Of a DNA stretch of 64,000 nucleotides, positions 13,901-25,780 are shown piece after piece. Position 1 is the stretch's first letter; every line of letters starts with the position of its first letter. Position numbers and translations under genes: made by a program. The notes under the pieces are model-generated. The model saw nothing but the letters and a program-made list of their open reading frames with translations, was not told where the DNA came from and made no database searches. Source of the stretch: Gavia stellata (taxonomy: Eukaryota; Chordata; Aves; Gaviiformes; Gaviidae); NCBI RefSeq assembly GCF_030936135.1, contig NC_082594.1, positions 123,852,668 through 123,916,667 of the forward strand, read 5' to 3'.

Positions 13901-15599
13901 AAGGGCTTCGGTCGGGGTTTGCACACAGTGGGGTGCAGGCTGGGGGAAGCCCTGTGAATCACGAGGAGCGCTTTCCCAAGGGCTTCTCAGGAGATTTACA
14001 AGTCTAATCCTAATCGTAGTTTACTTGAGCATGGCCGCTAGCGTTGCTGCAGGCTCACCACCCCCTCCTGCTCCACCCTCGCATCCCCCAGGCGAACGGC
14101 CCAGCTCCCGGCCATCCCCTGTCCCCTTACACCCGCGTCCCCAGGCTCCACCCCAGCGCTCGTATCTGCCTCCGGCATCTGGGACCTGGCCCCATCCCTC
14201 GCCTTTGGGAGCCGGGAGCTGCCTGTGCGCCTCCTTCACCACCAGCCGTGACCCATCTCCGCAGGCTGCGAGTGGGGCTTTTACTGGCAAGGCAAAATAA
14301 GATTTACCCTCATTTTGCACCTGGTCAGTCTTGTTGGATCTACCAGTTAGCACACCGGTGGAAAGCAGAAAGGGTCCCTGCTGCCGGAAGGGCACAGCGA
14401 GCATCTCCTTTGTCTCCCCATCACAGCCCTGATCAAAAAATATCTTCTGGCATCAAGACTGCTTTGAGGCACCTGCGATGCTTCGGTGAAACTTAACCTT
14501 GCTGCCGCCCTCTCCTTGGCAGGACAGCTTTCCCACTGCTGCCTAACTCTCAGGTGATAATTCAGTGCCATGCAAAACTGGGGAGAGAGGAAAATAAATA
14601 TGAGCTCATGTCCACTGAAGAGAGGCTGACGGCGGTGGGGTGACCTGCACAAGGGGCCCAGCCCGGGCTGCGGGAGGCAAGAGGTGGGGGAGCAGCCTGA
14701 ACCGGCACCAGCAACGCAGGCACACGTGCACCACGTCCCCGCCAGACAAGTTCAGCTCATGCCTCCCTCTCAGAGCAGCACAGAGCAGCCTCAAAACCTG
14801 CTGGTCTCACCCCCTCCCGCATAGTCAATCTTTTCCACAGAAAAGCAGATTTTCTGGCAGAAGACGGTGATTTGGTTCCATCACGGCTAACAATTTCTGA
14901 GGGACACCTTCCAGTCTCCCAAACAGCCCTAGGAAACCGCGAGAGAAAGCTCCCAGCAGCCGTTTCAGCCGTCCTCCTCCCAGACAGTCAAAGCCAGGCG
15001 CAGCGAATACCACGGAGGCAGCAAAATGAGTCTGCTCAGGGCAGAAATCAGCAAAAGCCTGCGATTACCCCCTCCCACCCAAACCTAAAGAGCAGCAGGC
15101 GAAACCTTCAGCTTCCCAGTCAGGGCAGGCAGCCTGCTTTGGTACCAGAAACCCAATGAAAGACTTTCGTGTCTCTCACACAACCCTCCTGCTTGGTGGC
15201 ATCGGTGCCCTCCGGTCAGCCCAGAACTTACTGGAGAGAGGGAGCAACCTTGAGCGCTCGCATGGGACTGACCCCTCCTGGACTTTCACGTCACACGTGG
15301 CCTCGCGGGCATTCTGAAAATCATCCCCCGTTTCCATCTCACCAGCCAGGGTGGAGAAGCAGGGCTTCACCACACCAGCACGTCTACAGGGAGGGAGGGA
15401 GGGATGGATGGTCCTGGGACCAAGGGTCTACAGCTTCAGCCACAAACAGCTCCCATCATCAACCACAAACTGACCTCCCTCGGCAGGTTTGGGGGTGAGG
15501 AGGAAATGTTGATACAAAACACACTGGTCAGAAAAAAATTACCCCGAGATTTTGGGCAGACGAGGCAGGGTATACCAATCTTTTTCTCTGAAAGCCCCA
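10903..15599. other. Intergenic sequence, no gene recognised
   Basis: Includes a possible old repeat scrap with GATTTACACCAGGGTGAGAA at 11,190-11,210, a 41-bp tandem duplication at 13,236-13,317 (listed separately), a CpG-richer patch at about 13,860-14,300 and a short GGGA repeat near 15,392-15,408. Open frames of up to about 150 codons are unsupported. Confidence 0.55.
13236..13317 (+). repeat. Perfect 41-bp tandem duplication
   Basis: Two identical 41-bp copies (13,236-13,276 and 13,277-13,317) start TCTTAGCACATAAGC and end GAATGTA. No mismatch between copies suggests a recent event. Confidence 0.97.
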
Positions 15600-16420
15600 T
15601 CAGTGTCATCGATAGCATAAATTGCCATCATTTAACAGTTAGTTCAGCCCTCCAGATTGCCGTTGACAATTTGGGGTTTTTTAGCAGAATTAGTCATGCC
15701 GTAAATTGCTACACTTGAAATGAGAACCACAATCGCCAGATTATCGCGCATCTAATTAAAACAAACCTAAGTATCTCACATGATATATATGGCACAGTAT
15801 TCATGTGCCAAACATCAAGATACAGAGTGATTTGGAGTTTATATTGACGTCAGTCTTTTGCTTCAATCAACATTTACCTTTTAGGTCAATACATTTTTAT
15901 GTTTGCCGTAACAGAAGCTAGAATCAATGTGCTTACGCCTATAATTATTTCATTTAACTCTTTCAGTGTTTGAAATAACATTTGCAAGGATCAGGGAAAG
16001 CTAAATACAAGCGCGCAGTGGCTTTGCCTGGCCTTTCTCTCAGCCAAATCCAGAAAAATGCTATTGCAGGGCTGTTATCTGGAAGAATCGCCTTGCTCTT
16101 TGCCAGCGCTGGCGCAGAATATCCAACAACATTGCCAGTAATATTAAATACCAGTAATAGCCCACCTGAATAGCCGGGAGACAAACATTCAGTTATTAAA
16201 AATGATGGTACAGAATTGCCTCATTAAGCCCGGCAGCTCGCTGTTTACAATGGGCTAGTGCCAAAAGAAGAACACAGTTTTACAGCTTTTATTACTATTG
16301 TCTCAGTGCATTGAAAAAGTAGTCTGTTTTCAGATAACCTACAAAAAAACCCCGATTTTAATCAACATGAGATATTTGAACTCTGCGGCCATCCTTTGAT
16401 TCAGCCCTGCTGAGATAAGT
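15600..16420. other. Candidate conserved non-coding block
   Basis: AT-rich non-repetitive sequence dense in homeodomain-like motifs (TAATTA-type words, CATTTAACAG, ATCTAATTAAAAC) and a CRE-like TGACGTCA at about 15,846. It differs in texture from the GC-rich flanks. This is a visual judgement; no alignment was possible. Confidence 0.3.
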
Positions 16421-16820
16421 AGGAGAACGAGTGTTCATCTGTTTGGTTTATACAAGAAGTAAGTAAACTGTTTGCTTTCAGTTACCATGCTCTGCTTGCC
16501 AGCGTTACCCACACTGGCTCGAGTGCTGGCGGAGAAAACACCATCTGCCCAGGGATGGATGATCTGTGCCACACGTGCCGCAAAGGCCGGTGGCGGGTAA
16601 ACCAAAACTGCAGGTACCGACAGCTTCCGCGGCACTGCCACCCCAGGGAACGGTTTCGTGTCCCCAGCCATTCAAGCTTAAAAAGGGGTTGGGATGAGAA
16701 GAGTACGCAGAAATGGTATAAAACGTGCAGGCACAAAGTCACATGTGCCCTGCGAAAAAAATACGCACACGCATTCATGTGGTACGCTTGTTGGCAGACT
16801 CTCTCCCTTGCTTTCTCTCT

Positions 16821-16888
16821 CATATGTATATGCATAAATGCATATATATGTGTATATATACATATATATGTGTGTGTATATATATATC
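16821..16888. repeat. Compound (TA)n/(TG)n microsatellite
   Basis: Alternating CATATG, TGTATATA and TGTGTG words over 68 bp, ending in (TA)5. Translations on both strands give Tyr/Ile/Cys-rich artefacts. Confidence 0.93.
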
Positions 16889-17439
16889 TTTTCTTTTTTT
16901 CTGGGCCACAAGTCTTCCCTGCAAGCCTAGAATTGCCAAAAACCCCTTTCACTGGCCTTGCTCCAAATTGTTGACAAGACCAACAGCTGTTCTGCTCCAG
17001 CAATAAGAGGAAAGCGAGGAAAAGGCATACTCCGCATATAGGGGGGAAGGAGAGACATTAGTGGAGAGAAGGGGAAAAGCACAGAGCAGGTTTCACCCTT
17101 CACAGGTAAAGCACACCGTCACCGCGGTGCGGTACCCTCCGAAGGCTGTAACCGGGAGTTTCTAGGCATCTCCCTAGCGCAGCCTGTCTCCATTCCCGGG
17201 GTGGGAACACTACCCCCAGCTTCCCTCCGAAATGTGGGCACAGGGTGTTTTGGTGGCTGCCCGTCTCCAGGGCAGAGTCCTGACGCTGATACTGGGGCTT
17301 CTCTCGTGCAGCACCGGTTCTGTACCTCCCTGCACTCATCCCCATCCCAGTTACAGCTCCTCAAAGCAGAAGGGAGGAGGAAGGTCAGTGTGCTGCATCA
17401 CAGCCTGAAAATAAAGATTAAAAAAAAAAAGTGCAAAAT

Positions 17440-18650
17440 TGGCTATTAGTGCATGAAAGACAAACGCTGTTTCCCTCACTTTCCAGTAACTCACTACTTT
17501 AATGGCAGAAGACAGACAATTAATAGTGTGGCTTCCGCGTTAAATCACATTGGGGGCTATGGCTTAAACCCACTTTAAAGAAACTAGGCCAATCATTTTA
17601 TGAGGCGTGGGAATTGTTAAATCGGGCTATCCCTTCTGCTTCATACAATTGCATGAAGACTGATATTGTGGAGAGGTTTTTAATGAAGGCCTTATATAGC
17701 TCTAGGTCAGGACATTTGCATTTGTGAAGATTACATTGAAAGCACAAGAAGCTAAACAGCATGAACAAACAGCAATGTTTTAATCTTTAAAAAAAAAACA
17801 CATTCCGTCCGTGGGAATATGGTACGAGGGACTGGGAAACAATGGTTTCTATTTCCAGCTCTGCTGTCAACTTACAGGAGTCTGACCTTAAGCAAATCAT
17901 TTTACTCTGGAACCTCATTTATCTGCCTCGGGTGTGTAGAGGCTCATTAGTACCCTTACTAATGAGCTTCATATAATCATATGCAAAGCACAGCATTTTA
18001 GTAGATTTTGGAAGACTAAGATTTGTAAAGCCCTTTGAAATTCAAGATGATGTAGATATGTAAAGTTCTCCCTCTTGCTCGCTCGCTCGCTCTCACACAC
18101 ACTCTCTCCAGGTGATAAAGACAAATTCCATTTTCAAAATTTCAATTCCCAAGCACAAACAGTGTAAACTCAAAGTCCAGTTTTTGAAGTTTTATTACTT
18201 CTTTGAAACAACAGCGCTAACACGCACGCTCAAAAGAAACCTGAACAGCAGCAAGTTACTGGAACTGTTGGTCCTGGGCGAGCAATAAAAGCCTAAACAA
18301 AGTTGAACTTTGGATTACATGCCATGTTAAGTTATTGAATTTGACAGGTTAATTTGTTCATTTCTTTGACCTGATTTATACGCTCGCTGTACACTTGCAG
18401 AACTCCTCCTGTTCAGGTGCTACCTTTATACTTCTTGCCCTGCTGTAGCCTCAATAGTACAGAGGCAGTCACCTGCTATGAGTCTACAATTGCAATCCTG
18501 TGTCTTTCATTAAACTAATTGGTACAGGTGGAAAAAAAGCTAGTTTTCATGCCTACAGCCCCAAAGCAAAGAATGACTCTGTTCCCAAAAGAGCGTCTTA
18601 ATTTTTTGCAGTTGTAACAGTTGGTCTAATAAAAGATTTTAGCTTTACCT
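17440..18650. other. Candidate conserved non-coding block, interrupted by a MIR-like SINE
   Basis: AT-rich non-repetitive sequence with CAATTAATAG, TTTAATGAAGG, TTCATTAAACTAATTGG and CAGGTG E-box words. No open frame over about 60 codons. Conservation is a visual impression only. A MIR-like SINE occupies 17,815-18,065, and a CTCG/CACA simple repeat lies at 18,077-18,110. Confidence 0.3.
17815..18065 (+). repeat. MIR-like CORE-SINE
   Basis: The sequence CCAGCTCTGCTGTCAACTTA, then TCTGACCTTAAGCAAATCAT and CCTCATTTATCTGC, follows the MIR core in order (Ser-type tDNA-derived SINE: CCAGCTCTGCCACTTA, TGTGACCTTGGGCAAGTCA, CCTCATCTG). The 3' part, TGTAAAGCCCTTTGAAATTC, matches the tail of reptile/bird MIR copies. 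It also contains an exact 11-bp hairpin at 17,942-17,967. Confidence 0.7.
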
Positions 18651-18750
18651 ACAGATCTTGTCCACCCAATGTCCTTTGAACAACGTACTTGTAACAAAAT
18701 ACCACGATAAAAGCTCTGACTTATTACTCCTCCTCACTGGAAATAACAGG

Positions 18751-19337
18751 TGCACAGGTTTTGGCTGGGGTAGAGTTAATTTTCTTCATAGCAGCTCATA
18801 TGGTACTACGTTTTGGATTTGTGACCAAAACAGTGTTGACAACACACTAATGTTTTAGTTACTGCTGAGCAGTGCTTACAGAGCATCAAGGGCTTTTCCG
18901 CTTCTCCGGCTGCCCTGCCCATGAGCAGGCTGGGGGTGCACCAGAAGCTGGAAGGGGACGCAGCCGGGACAGCTGGCCCCAACTCACCAAAGGGGTATTC
19001 CATACCATATGGTGTTGTGCTCAGCGATCAAAGCTGAGAGAAGAAGAAGGAAGGGGGGACGTTCAGAGTGATGGCATTGTCTTCCCAAGTCACTTACACG
19101 TGACAGAGCCCTGCTTTCCTGGAGACTGCTGAACACCTGCCCGCCATGGGAAGCAGTGAATAAATTCCTTGTTTTGCTTTGCATGTGCACACAGCTTTTG
19201 CTTTACCTATTAAACTGTCTTTATCTCAACCTACGAGGTTTTGAACGTTCACCCTTCCAATTCTCTCCCCCATCCCGCCGAAGGGAGTGAGCGAGCGGTT
19301 GGGAGGCTGAGCTGCCCACCGAGACTAACCCACAGCA
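18751..19337 (+). mobile_element. Solo LTR of an avian ERV-L-type retrovirus
   Basis: A 587-bp element begins TG and ends CA, and is flanked by the 5-bp duplication ACAGG (18,746-18,750 and 19,338-19,342). A 5-bp duplication fits ERV-L-class elements. The start (TTTTGGCTGGGGTAGAGTTA), the internal GGGGTATTCCATACCATATG and the end region (TTTATCTCAACCTACGAG) match an LTR common in bird genomes. AATAAA at 19,159-19,164 and ATTAAA near 19,209 support the plus orientation. No internal viral genes are present, so this is a recombined solo LTR. Confidence 0.88.
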
Positions 19338-22300
19338 ACAGGCTATTTCTAGCAACCTATGTACGTCCACAAAGGGCTGGAGTCCAGCAGCGCTGCTTTA
19401 ACCAGAGCAAACTGTAGTTACTCGCACTACTTCAAAAAGATTGAAGTGGCAGGTTGAACATTTTCGAAAATAGAATTTAATTGCTTAATGGGAAAATGGA
19501 AACAAAAATCAAGGGGGCTTTCTAGGAAGTGTGCCAAAAACTGTCTTACAAGCAAACCACAATATCCTTGCACAAAGCAGAGTCTCATTTCCCCTTCCAC
19601 GTGCAGAGGGGGAAAGGTGTACCCCGCTGATTTTTACTACCCTTGGGTCTAAACCAATGCTATGTCTCCCTACGAACGACTCCAGTAAAGCAGGATGGTA
19701 AGTCTCCCCTGCACAACCAGATGAATGAAATCAAGGAATAAAATAACTCTTATCTGCATGTGGGAAGCTGATTTGGACACGAGGCACCAAGGCAGGACTC
19801 AAGCGATCCATCTGCTACGCTCACGCAGCCTCTTCCCTCTGCCTCCCAAAGCCCCCAGGGAAGGACCACAGCCGTTTCACGGACGTGAAGCTGAGGCCCC
19901 AGTACCATGTGTTTTTTAGGATACGTAGGTGGGCGCAGAGACTCCCCGATCTCCGTCAGGTGCCTAACCCTCATAGGCAGCAATTGCTTTCGGAGGAACG
20001 GCCCGGGCAGACTTTGGGCAAGCCTCCACACGTGGGCACGGAGGAGAGCCATGTGCCAGTTTCACTGCCGCTCTCCACCGGCCCAGGTGAGCCCTCGCTG
20101 CTCGGGGAGCCGTGTGCCCACACTAAAACCCGAGCGCTCTCCTGGGGGAGAAAGGAAGGATTTGCTGTGGGAAAAGTGGCCAGAGCAGCCCTGGATGACG
20201 CCTCGGGGCTCCGGTGAGCCACAGCCTCCCTGCAAGAGTATCCTGGCTATTTGAGAGCAAAGAATAGTGTTGGAGGATAATTACAGTGGTGGGGAATTTG
20301 TCATGGTTTGTTTGGTGCAAGCTTTGCACATGCTAAATATTTGCTTGGCTGGAGGTTTGGGGTGTTAAAATTAAAGAGGAACAATATTTTTGAATTATAG
20401 ATGAGGCAAAGGTCCCCTTGGCAATTGAGGTTTTGCCAGGGCGAGGAAGTAGCAGAAAGACCACCGTTTGACAGGAGATGAAATCAGATTCTTATCTCTG
20501 ATCAGTTTTCTAACTATTTGGGTTTTTCATTGAACCTAATTGCGTTACTTTGCATTTAACCTTGGGTAAGGAAAAGGAAAGTAGATTTAAGGTTTGATTT
20601 AAGAGAAATTAGGTAAGGCATGGAGGTCGGAAGGCTTTAATTATAGCCTCATCTCACCAACTGACTAGCTTTGCTCACCCTTTGCCCTTGCCGTAACCCC
20701 TCAGAAACACAAGGAAAGCCCTCCACACCTTTCTACAGCCAGTCCAAAACCTCACCTCCCTCCACATCCCAGAGGAGCCACAAGGCTCCCTCAGAATTTC
20801 ACCACATCGGGAGCAGATCTCAGACCATCCCCCAGATCCAGTGGGCTGCAGGGCTCCTCGAGACAGCATCGCTTTGCCTCAACGGGCCAAGCGATCTCCA
20901 GCGCAACCGCCTCGCCATGTGATTTGGGGACAAGGCGACCGCAGCACAGTCGCTGTCTTTCTCCTCCTGTCACCTTCCTCCCCACGCTGCCGCTCATCCA
21001 TCCCCATGCTTCGGGGCTCATCTCTCTTAGTGGCAGAAGTTGTCTGTGGGACCGAATCTGACAGTGAAGGGGCCCAGATTAAAAATAATCCCTTAAAAAA
21101 AAAAATAAAAGCACGTGGCAAAAGTTACCGAGGCCATGCAACGCCTGGCAGAGCCAAGGAGGTGGCCATCAGTGGGAATGGGCATGAGGAAGGATGGGGC
21201 AAAACCCAGACTGCTGCCAAGGGAAGCAGACAAGCCCGAGGACCCAACGCCTGAGGGAGAGGGTGCTGCTGGTGCCCAGAGCTTCAGCAGCCTTTTCCAT
21301 GGAGAGGGGAACTGGCAGAGCCCCTGCACCCCCTTCTCTGCCCTGTACTGAGCCACCCCTGCTAAGCATGATTCCTCCTGGGTGAGAACGCCCTTACTGT
21401 CTTCGTACCACTAAGGCAATGGCTGATGTATTAAGAAATGTCAAGAAGAAGATGGGTTTAAGGCATGTCATCCCCCAGCCAGCTGTGCCAGAACCACTCC
21501 TCACGCTGTAAACTGGATGTGGACCGAAAGGTAGAAGAGATCGCAGTTCCCCTTCCTCCACTGCAGAAAAACATCCTTTTCCTTCCAGTCCGGAATGAGC
21601 CAGTGTGGGGTAGGGCTGCCAGAAGTCCCCGCGCAGCTTGCAATTACCAACACAGTTGTGTTGCCTACTTCTGGAGCCAGGACTGACGCTGGGGTGTTTC
21701 CTACCTCTCAGGCCCAGACAACTAGCAGGCTCACCCACTCCTACCTTAAGGGAAGGCTTGTTCCCTGCTGGGTGCATGAGCTGGCTCTGCATGCATTTGC
21801 ATGTCTTCTGATAGCGCCCGGAGAGTCGCTCTTCCAAAATCCTTGCACTATAGACACCGGGAGTCTAATGCAATGCTATACAACAATTGACACCAAACTC
21901 TGTCCCCACCATGCAGACCTCTATCCCTGTGCGCTCCTCACGAGCTTGCACGCGGCTCCGGGGCAGGCTGTGTGCGACGATACGCTTTCCCTCGCAGGAC
22001 AAACAGCGCGTGTTTGCCCTTCGGCCCCAGCCCTCCCCACAACTCACACACTCATTTGCACACGCAGCTTTGGGAGCAGGGTCACCACCAGCGAGCAGCT
22101 TGGGGTCTGAGAGCACCCTCCTGGTGCCAGCACCCCAGGCAAGCTTCTGCATGGCCCTGGGATGCGGGAGGTGCTTTGCTGCTCCTCTAAGAGCAGGAAA
22201 GGGAGAAGCAAGAGAAGGTTTTAAGAACAATCCTCTGCTCTCCCCACTGCTGAGGACCACTTTCACTTGCACTGGTGTCCCTCCATCTCCAAAACAAGGT

Positions 22301-24444
22301 TTAGCTCATCAGGAAGCAAAGAAAAGCAAGAGAGAGAAGGGGAAATGGGAGCGGAGCAGCAGGGAGAGCCAGGGCCACAGCCTGGCACGGCAGGGGAGAG
22401 CAAGCCGAGCCATGCCACCGAGAGCTCCCGGGCTCACATCACCACCCACCCGCTTCCGCCGGTGCAGGCAGGGGCCACGCTGCTCATGCTGCCGCGGTGC
22501 CAAGGCGTATTCCCCCACGCACACCCCTCCTGCTCTTCACCCATCCCAGTGCAGAGTGTGCCAAGGCAGACAGGCATTGGGCTGCGGCCAGGCGCGGATT
22601 TTTTTAACTTAATTCATCCATCTTCTGCTCAGCAGCCTGGCCTCCACGTTTGCAGCTTAACCATCAATCTCAGCATCGCAGCCCCTCCTCACCCCAACCA
22701 GCCACAGGGCACAAGGGCTCTGCAGAAAAAGGCACCCTACACTGCTGCACCAGGGTTTTTTAAGGGAGTTGTGTACAGTACAATCAAAAAGACCAGGTAT
22801 TTCCAAAACTGTTCAGAGTGAGGCCTTCTTTTCTAGTTAGCATGTCTCCTGGAGAAAAAGCAAAAGGTGGTCTTTAACACCACTGGAGAACAGAGTAATG
22901 TGGTGACGACCGGGAAATCCTCCCCTACTGCTATGGGTACCGCCAAGGTGTTAACGAGTTATGCACCATAACTGGTGGTATTAGAAACTGGATATGAGGA
23001 TGGCTGCAAGAGCTGCAGCGTTCCTCTACGTTGCCTTCCCTCTAAGGCACCTCCACTTGGAAAGAAGTTTCCAGGCGGGCTGACAGACTTGGAAGCTGAA
23101 CTTCTATTTAGCAAGAGAATAGGCCTAACACAGATTTCCCCATGGCTTTCTGATAAGGACGTGGCAGCCAGGAACCACACCTAGGGAGGCTCTTTCCGGG
23201 CTTGTTGCAGTCTGCAAGGGCTCTGCCAGCCCTGGCCAAGGACGGTGCCTGTTGGGCAGAGGGGGTCTGCGCCGTCCCCTCCACAGCAGCCCACCGGGAC
23301 ACCCATAGGGCGGCAGCGGCCTCCCTGGGGTCTGCTGGGGTACGGCACAGGGAGAGCTGAGCACCGCGCTCGCTCTTGGGTGCATTTCTTCAGAGGGAGC
23401 GGTTTCCACAGGGGCGTTTTGAAAGTTTGCTAAGATTTATCGTTAAGTCAACAGTTCGTTGTGCAAGAGGCCCTGCGAGATGTAACAGGAGCTGGTAGCC
23501 ACCGTGGCACTACAAAAGGAGAGTCAGAGAGCTGTGTCCCCTGCTCCGAGATACCACAGAGTTTTTATACCTTATGTCATGCACCTGATGTGTTTCCAAG
23601 GGACAAGCCACCGGGCGACAGCCTGGTGACCCAAGATGTTAGCACTTTATTAAGAGGGAGACAGAAGACAGGCAGATAGGGACGTGCAGGGAATACATTG
23701 CTTAAAAAAAAAAAGGGGGGGAGAAAATACAACTTTCTGTGGGAGACATAGTCTCCCCACAGGAAGAAGTAGAGGTTTGTTTTAAGTGGGTTTATTTTTT
23801 TTAACATTACAAGTATTTTGTTTTAAAGGAATGGTGTTTCACCTGCAAAACCAGAGTTCATTTTATCTCCACCCACTCCTCATTAATCAACCTCAAAGAG
23901 CATTTTTACAATAAAGAGATACAATATTAGTTAAACTAATGACTTACATAGGCAGAATCATCCCCACAATCTTGCCGAATGCTTGGAGCAAGTAGACGGG
24001 TCCTGAGAACTGACAGCGCTGGCCGGGGGGAACGAGGCTCTTGAACAAGGGTTGCACCACGGAGGACTCCCTGGCCCCAGCAAAAGCCCTTGGCCTCACC
24101 AACCTCCATCAACAGCATCGATGAGGCACACGACCTAGGCCACAAAGATGTGGCACAGCAAAGGGAACACTTCTGGGTGCACGCAAACAGCAGCTGGAAA
24201 TTTTCACGGCCAAGTTTTGGGGAAGAAATGGCAATGCCAAGGCAATTGCTGGCCCCCGTGTTGAGAGGCAGGAGGCAAAGCAAGTCAGAGTGGCTGTTCT
24301 AGATAAAGTCCCACGTGCAGGGTGGGCAGGAGGGTGAGCCGCAGGCTGTGGCCAGCCTACGGTGTGGGTGAACGAAAAGGCATGAGGGCTGCGGGACTGC
24401 ATGAGCACTGGGACCTGCACATGGGGGAGAGAAGCAGGCACTCA
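19338..24444. other. Intergenic sequence, no gene recognised
   Basis: GC-variable sequence with many overlapping unsupported open frames (the longest about 240 codons on plus at 21,887-22,612, with no domain). Contains an A11-G7 tract at 23,704-23,721. A pale AT-rich stretch at 20,260-20,660 might be conserved. No repeats are named with confidence. Confidence 0.55.
23704..23721 (+). repeat. A11-G7 homopolymer junction
   Basis: Eleven A are followed by seven G, then AGAAAA. Third tract of this type in the window. Confidence 0.93.
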
Positions 24445-25780
24445 ACATTTCAGCAATGGGTTATGACCAGAGGAATTTGAAGAGGAGACTAAGATAGTAG
24501 ACTAGGTTAGTTCTAGGCACATCAGCAAGGTTTGGCTGTTTCTAGCTTTGACCACGTTCCCTTCCTCTTCTGGTCTCCCTAAGTTTCAATTGCCTTCTCC
24601 ACAGCCAACACTTAGTAGTAGCAGACACAAAAGGAAACGCGTTGGTGGTGCTAGAAAGGAAAGCTTAAGCTGGTGTGATTTGCACAAGTGGGAAAACGGA
24701 CAGGGGAGAAGATGGCTGCAACGGCAAGGCCGGGAACAGATGCGACTCTGAGAATGGCAACACAGAGCACGACGGAGAGTGTGGTGATGGAAACCAAATG
24801 CCGTAACAACGCAGGAAGCCTGAGCTCCACAGAGCACTCAAAGGCACCAGGAGAGGCAGGATCTGACTGCCCGAGCGCAGACATGGTGCTCTGAGGAGGA
24901 GACTGATCAGGAGACGAGGAAAAGCAAGTTCCAGAGCTAGACGTGGTGGACTGAATATAACAGGACAGAGGCTCTTGGGAGCTGCTCAAGAAAAGAGGCA
25001 CCAAAGGGCCATCAGCACCACTCTTGAGCAGAAAAGCAGGTTTCAGAATGAAGTTTGGCAGCAAAAGGGAGGAGAAAGTTGCACAGTGTGTCCCACCAAA
25101 GTAGCTGGGACACCAGCAGAAAAAAACCCAAACCACTAGCAAAGCAAGAAATAAGAGATATGGTGGAAATTGGACAGGCAGAGGACATCAGAGCATGCAT
25201 AAAAGCAGAAGAAGAGAAGACACAGTAAAAGAAATCCACCAACACCCTCCAGCCCCAAAAAGGCAGGCGTGAAGCAGGCTGTGGAGGAACAAGGCAGCAG
25301 GGAGCCGGTGGCACAGGACAAGCCAAGAGGGTTGCAGTAAGCCCATAAAGGCTCACAGGAAAGGATGGGGATGATGATCCATAGTATCAACACAAGACAC
25401 AAGGAGATGGGGAAGGAGGGGCAGGGAGAGATGAGAGAATGGCCAAAGCAAGCCGAAAGCAAAGCTAATGGATTTAACAAAGGCACAGAGGAGTCTCCAC
25501 CAGTATGGCAACACTAATTAAGAGCATGTGGCAGCAAGATATGATGGCAGCAAATAATTAAAGGTTGGTAAGAGGCAGTAATTTAAGGCTAATAAGAGGC
25601 AGTAATTTATCAGGAGCCAACAAGAGTAAAGAGTCCAGGAGCAATAAATTCGACAATGGAGTAAAAATAAACAGGCAGAGCAAGAACTGGAGCCACCAGC
25701 ATGATAACAAGGACAACGCCACAGCAGTGTATAAACTCTGTACACAAATGGAGAGCAGCTGATGGATACCCAGATGGAGC
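24445..25780. other. Purine-rich strand-asymmetric tract
   Basis: Over about 1.3 kb the plus strand is rich in A and G, with AGCAG, GAAGA, AAGCA and AGGAG words recurring, and the minus strand is correspondingly rich in pyrimidines. This gives minus-strand open frames of up to 163 codons dominated by Leu, Ser, Cys and Phe, with no recognised domain. Near 25,570-25,606 AATAAGAGGCAGTAATTTA-like words repeat in tandem. It may be a degraded repeat or a lineage-specific element; the origin is unknown. Confidence 0.35.

Noticed and set aside
21887-22612. 241-codon plus-strand open frame
   Set aside because: Low-complexity Pro/Ser/Arg composition and several competing frames; no family recognised.
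24651-25142. 163-codon minus-strand frame with hydrophobic stretches resembling membrane segments
   Set aside because: The hydrophobic look follows from the pyrimidine-rich strand; frames shift repeatedly along the tract, unlike a conserved protein.
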